NCBI RefSeq assembly: GCF_002222055.1
Contig: NZ_MUGS01000034.1
Span: 62,001 to 126,000, forward strand
Reading direction: 5' to 3'
Source: Flavobacterium araucananum
Lineage (GTDB): Bacteria; Bacteroidota; Bacteroidia; Flavobacteriales; Flavobacteriaceae
DNA: 64,000 nt
Shown here: piece after piece, positions 62,899 to 64,000 of the stretch
Layout: the number at the start of each line of letters is the position of its first letter
Numbering within the stretch: the first letter of the stretch is position 1
The notes under the pieces: generated by a model
The model's input: the letters and a program-made list of their open reading frames with translations, nothing else
Told to the model about the DNA's origin: nothing
Databases searched by the model: none
Program-made: the position numbers and the translations under genes

Positions 62899-63763
62899 TA
62901 TTTTCTAAAACAAGTTCAGGTTCCTCAAGTTGTATATAATGTCCGGATTTTACGGTTGTAATATGCGTAAAATCAGTTACGCCAGCCTTAAGGGATTCCT
63001 TCGAGTCGTACCACAGTTGCCTGTCGGCTGCATCATGCTGAGCATCAATTTTCATACTTGTCAGGGCAATAACCGGAACATCAGGCAAATTTGGTAATCC
63101 TGCCATATAGGTAAAATCGTCTCTTAATTGCAGGGTTTCCTGTGCGATGCCTGAGTTTGCACCATAAGTAGTTTTGTACTGATTGTAGAAATCGTTTATC
63201 TGATCCTGCGAAAGATGATTGTACTTTTCATGCGAAGCATCGACAAATAGTAATCCGGCAACTTTTTCAGGATTTTTTATAGCATAATCCCTGATAATCA
63301 TGCCGCCTAGCGAATGTCCTGCAAGCACTACTTTTCGACCCTGGGCAAAGGTATTGATAACAGTTTCGAGCTCATGGCTTAAGGTACTGATATTTCTGGG
63401 CGCGGGACCAATTTCTGATTTTCCGTAACCGGCCCTGTCATATAATAAAACATCCGAATCTAAAAAATTAGCTATTGATACAATTTCAGTTAATTTTCCG
63501 GTACTGTACCACGACGTATGATCGTCGCCATGACCGGACTCAAAAACAACCAAATATTTTGAATTTTTAGACACCGTATATGCCATTAGTTTATGAGTGC
63601 CTAAATCTACCGGAGTTCCCGGATATTCCGGATTACTGTTTTTTTCATCGTTTGAGCAGGAAACAGAGCAAACACTACATATTGACACCATAAAGACACA
63701 CAGTAATCTGTTTATAAGGAGTTGGTTTAGCTTTATCTTTAAAGCTGTTTTTTTTAAAATCAT
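62870..63763 (-). CDS. Lipoprotein alpha/beta hydrolase
   Basis: The 297-residue protein has a lipoprotein signal with lipobox-like SVSCSNDE (Cys near residue 36). The hydrolase fold follows: VFESGHGDDHTSWYS, LLYDRAGYGKSE, nucleophile GHSLGGMI, and His in VKSGHYIQLEEPE. It would be anchored in the outer or inner membrane and act on a small ester. The gene's 3' end overlaps the truncated frame at 62821, so it marks one side of a rearrangement. Confidence 0.85.
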   Translation of the reverse strand: MILKKTALKIKLNQLLINRLLCVFMVSICSVCSVSCSNDEKNSNPEYPGTPVDLGTHKLMAYTVSKNSKYLVVFESGHGDDHTSWYSTGKLTEIVSIANFLDSDVLLYDRAGYGKSEIGPAPRNISTLSHELETVINTFAQGRKVVLAGHSLGGMIIRDYAIKNPEKVAGLLFVDASHEKYNHLSQDQINDFYNQYKTTYGANSGIAQETLQLRDDFTYMAGLPNLPDVPVIALTSMKIDAQHDAADRQLWYDSKESLKAGVTDFTHITTVKSGHYIQLEEPELVLENIRLLLSKLP

Positions 63764-63829
63764 TTTTTGTATTTTAGTTTTTCATCCAATAAATTCGGTA
63801 CAAATATTAGGATTATTTAAGATCCCGAA

Positions 63830-63851
63830 GTTCTGATTTATGAATCAGAAC
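63830..63851. repeat. Inverted repeat upstream of the lipoprotein hydrolase
   Basis: GTTCTGATT and AATCAGAAC flank four bases, about 67 bp before the hydrolase start and 67 bp after the AraC stop. It has no T-run, so an operator is more likely than a terminator. Confidence 0.4.
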
Positions 63852-63917
63852 CTATTTGTAAACAGCAATACGCTATGATTTTACTAGTCGTAAAAAAACT
63901 AAATGTTGCAAAAGAAG

Positions 63918-64000
63918 CTACACCGATTTGAGAATCGTTTTTTTGAATTCAGACGGAGTTTGATCCGTCATTTTTTTAAAGGTGGTATTAAAAACCGTTT
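63918..64000 (-). CDS. AraC-family regulator, 3' end only
   Basis: On the minus strand the frame entering from the window edge reads TVFNTTFKKMTDQTPSEFKK and ends at the TAG at 63918-63920. This is the classic C-terminal end of an AraC helix-turn-helix (FNTTFKKMTDQTPSEFKK). The rest lies beyond the window. It is transcribed toward the lipoprotein hydrolase and could regulate it. Confidence 0.85.
   Translation of the reverse strand, partial: TVFNTTFKKMTDQTPSEFKKTILKSV

Overview
The window reads as a chromosomal segment from a Flavobacterium-like member of the Bacteroidetes. Supporting signs are the low G+C, promoter -7 boxes of the form TAnnTTTG, a type IX secretion (T9SS) C-terminal sorting domain on a large protease, flavobacterial secreted-protein modules and a YtcJ-type amidohydrolase, PRISE reductase and TMEM175 repertoire. 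I saw no tRNA, rRNA, transposase, phage or CRISPR array.

Layout. 1-2.9 kb: the 3' end of a sucrose-phosphate synthase/phosphatase followed by a GH32-like sucrose/fructan-active protein. 3.1-4.7 kb: a small secreted protein, then a SAM-I riboswitch that controls no recognisable methionine gene, only a short interrupted reading frame. 4.8-9.7 kb: a TlpA-type thioredoxin, a class-V aminotransferase, a VOC protein and a FabH-type ketosynthase. 10-13 kb: a secreted S8 protease with a T9SS tail. 13-18.5 kb: a Na+/H+ antiporter, an AraC regulator divergent from an aldo/keto reductase, and a GH130-like enzyme. 19.3-22.9 kb: a mosaic secreted protein with a polymorphic-toxin-like C-terminus and an abutting candidate immunity gene. 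23.2-25 kb: a Crp/Fnr regulator, a perfect FNR-type palindrome and a PRISE-type reductase. 25-30.4 kb: a glutamate-cysteine-ligase-like protein, a cysteine amidase-like protein, a secreted protein and an N-acetylglutamate-synthase-like GNAT.

30.8-48.2 kb is a stress and regulation region. It has a ring-cleaving dioxygenase divergent from a GAF/sigma-54 activator, a TMEM175 channel, a 229-bp tandem repeat array, a TPR-histidine kinase/sigma-54 response-regulator operon, Dps, DUF1275, and a seven-gene leftward cluster (chloroperoxidase-like hydrolase, small conserved protein, isochorismatase, alginate-export-type porin, M17 N-domain protein, amidohydrolase, DoxX). The dioxygenase and the first gene of the seven-gene cluster share the same upstream palindrome at the same distance from a -7 box, which suggests one regulon for electrophile or quinone stress.

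48.9-62.8 kb holds the most interesting locus: six co-directional genes (about 14 kb) encoding very large proteins of unknown function, including a DUF6603-like protein, two unassigned giant proteins, a kelch-like propeller and an exported propeller with a C-terminal beta domain. The next gene of the series appears cut off after its signal peptide by a junction with an oppositely oriented lipoprotein hydrolase. The window ends inside an AraC-family gene.

Short non-coding repeats occur throughout: at least four related ~150-bp inverted-repeat elements, a degenerate fifth, and the 229-bp tandem array. They look like MITE or REP-type sequences.
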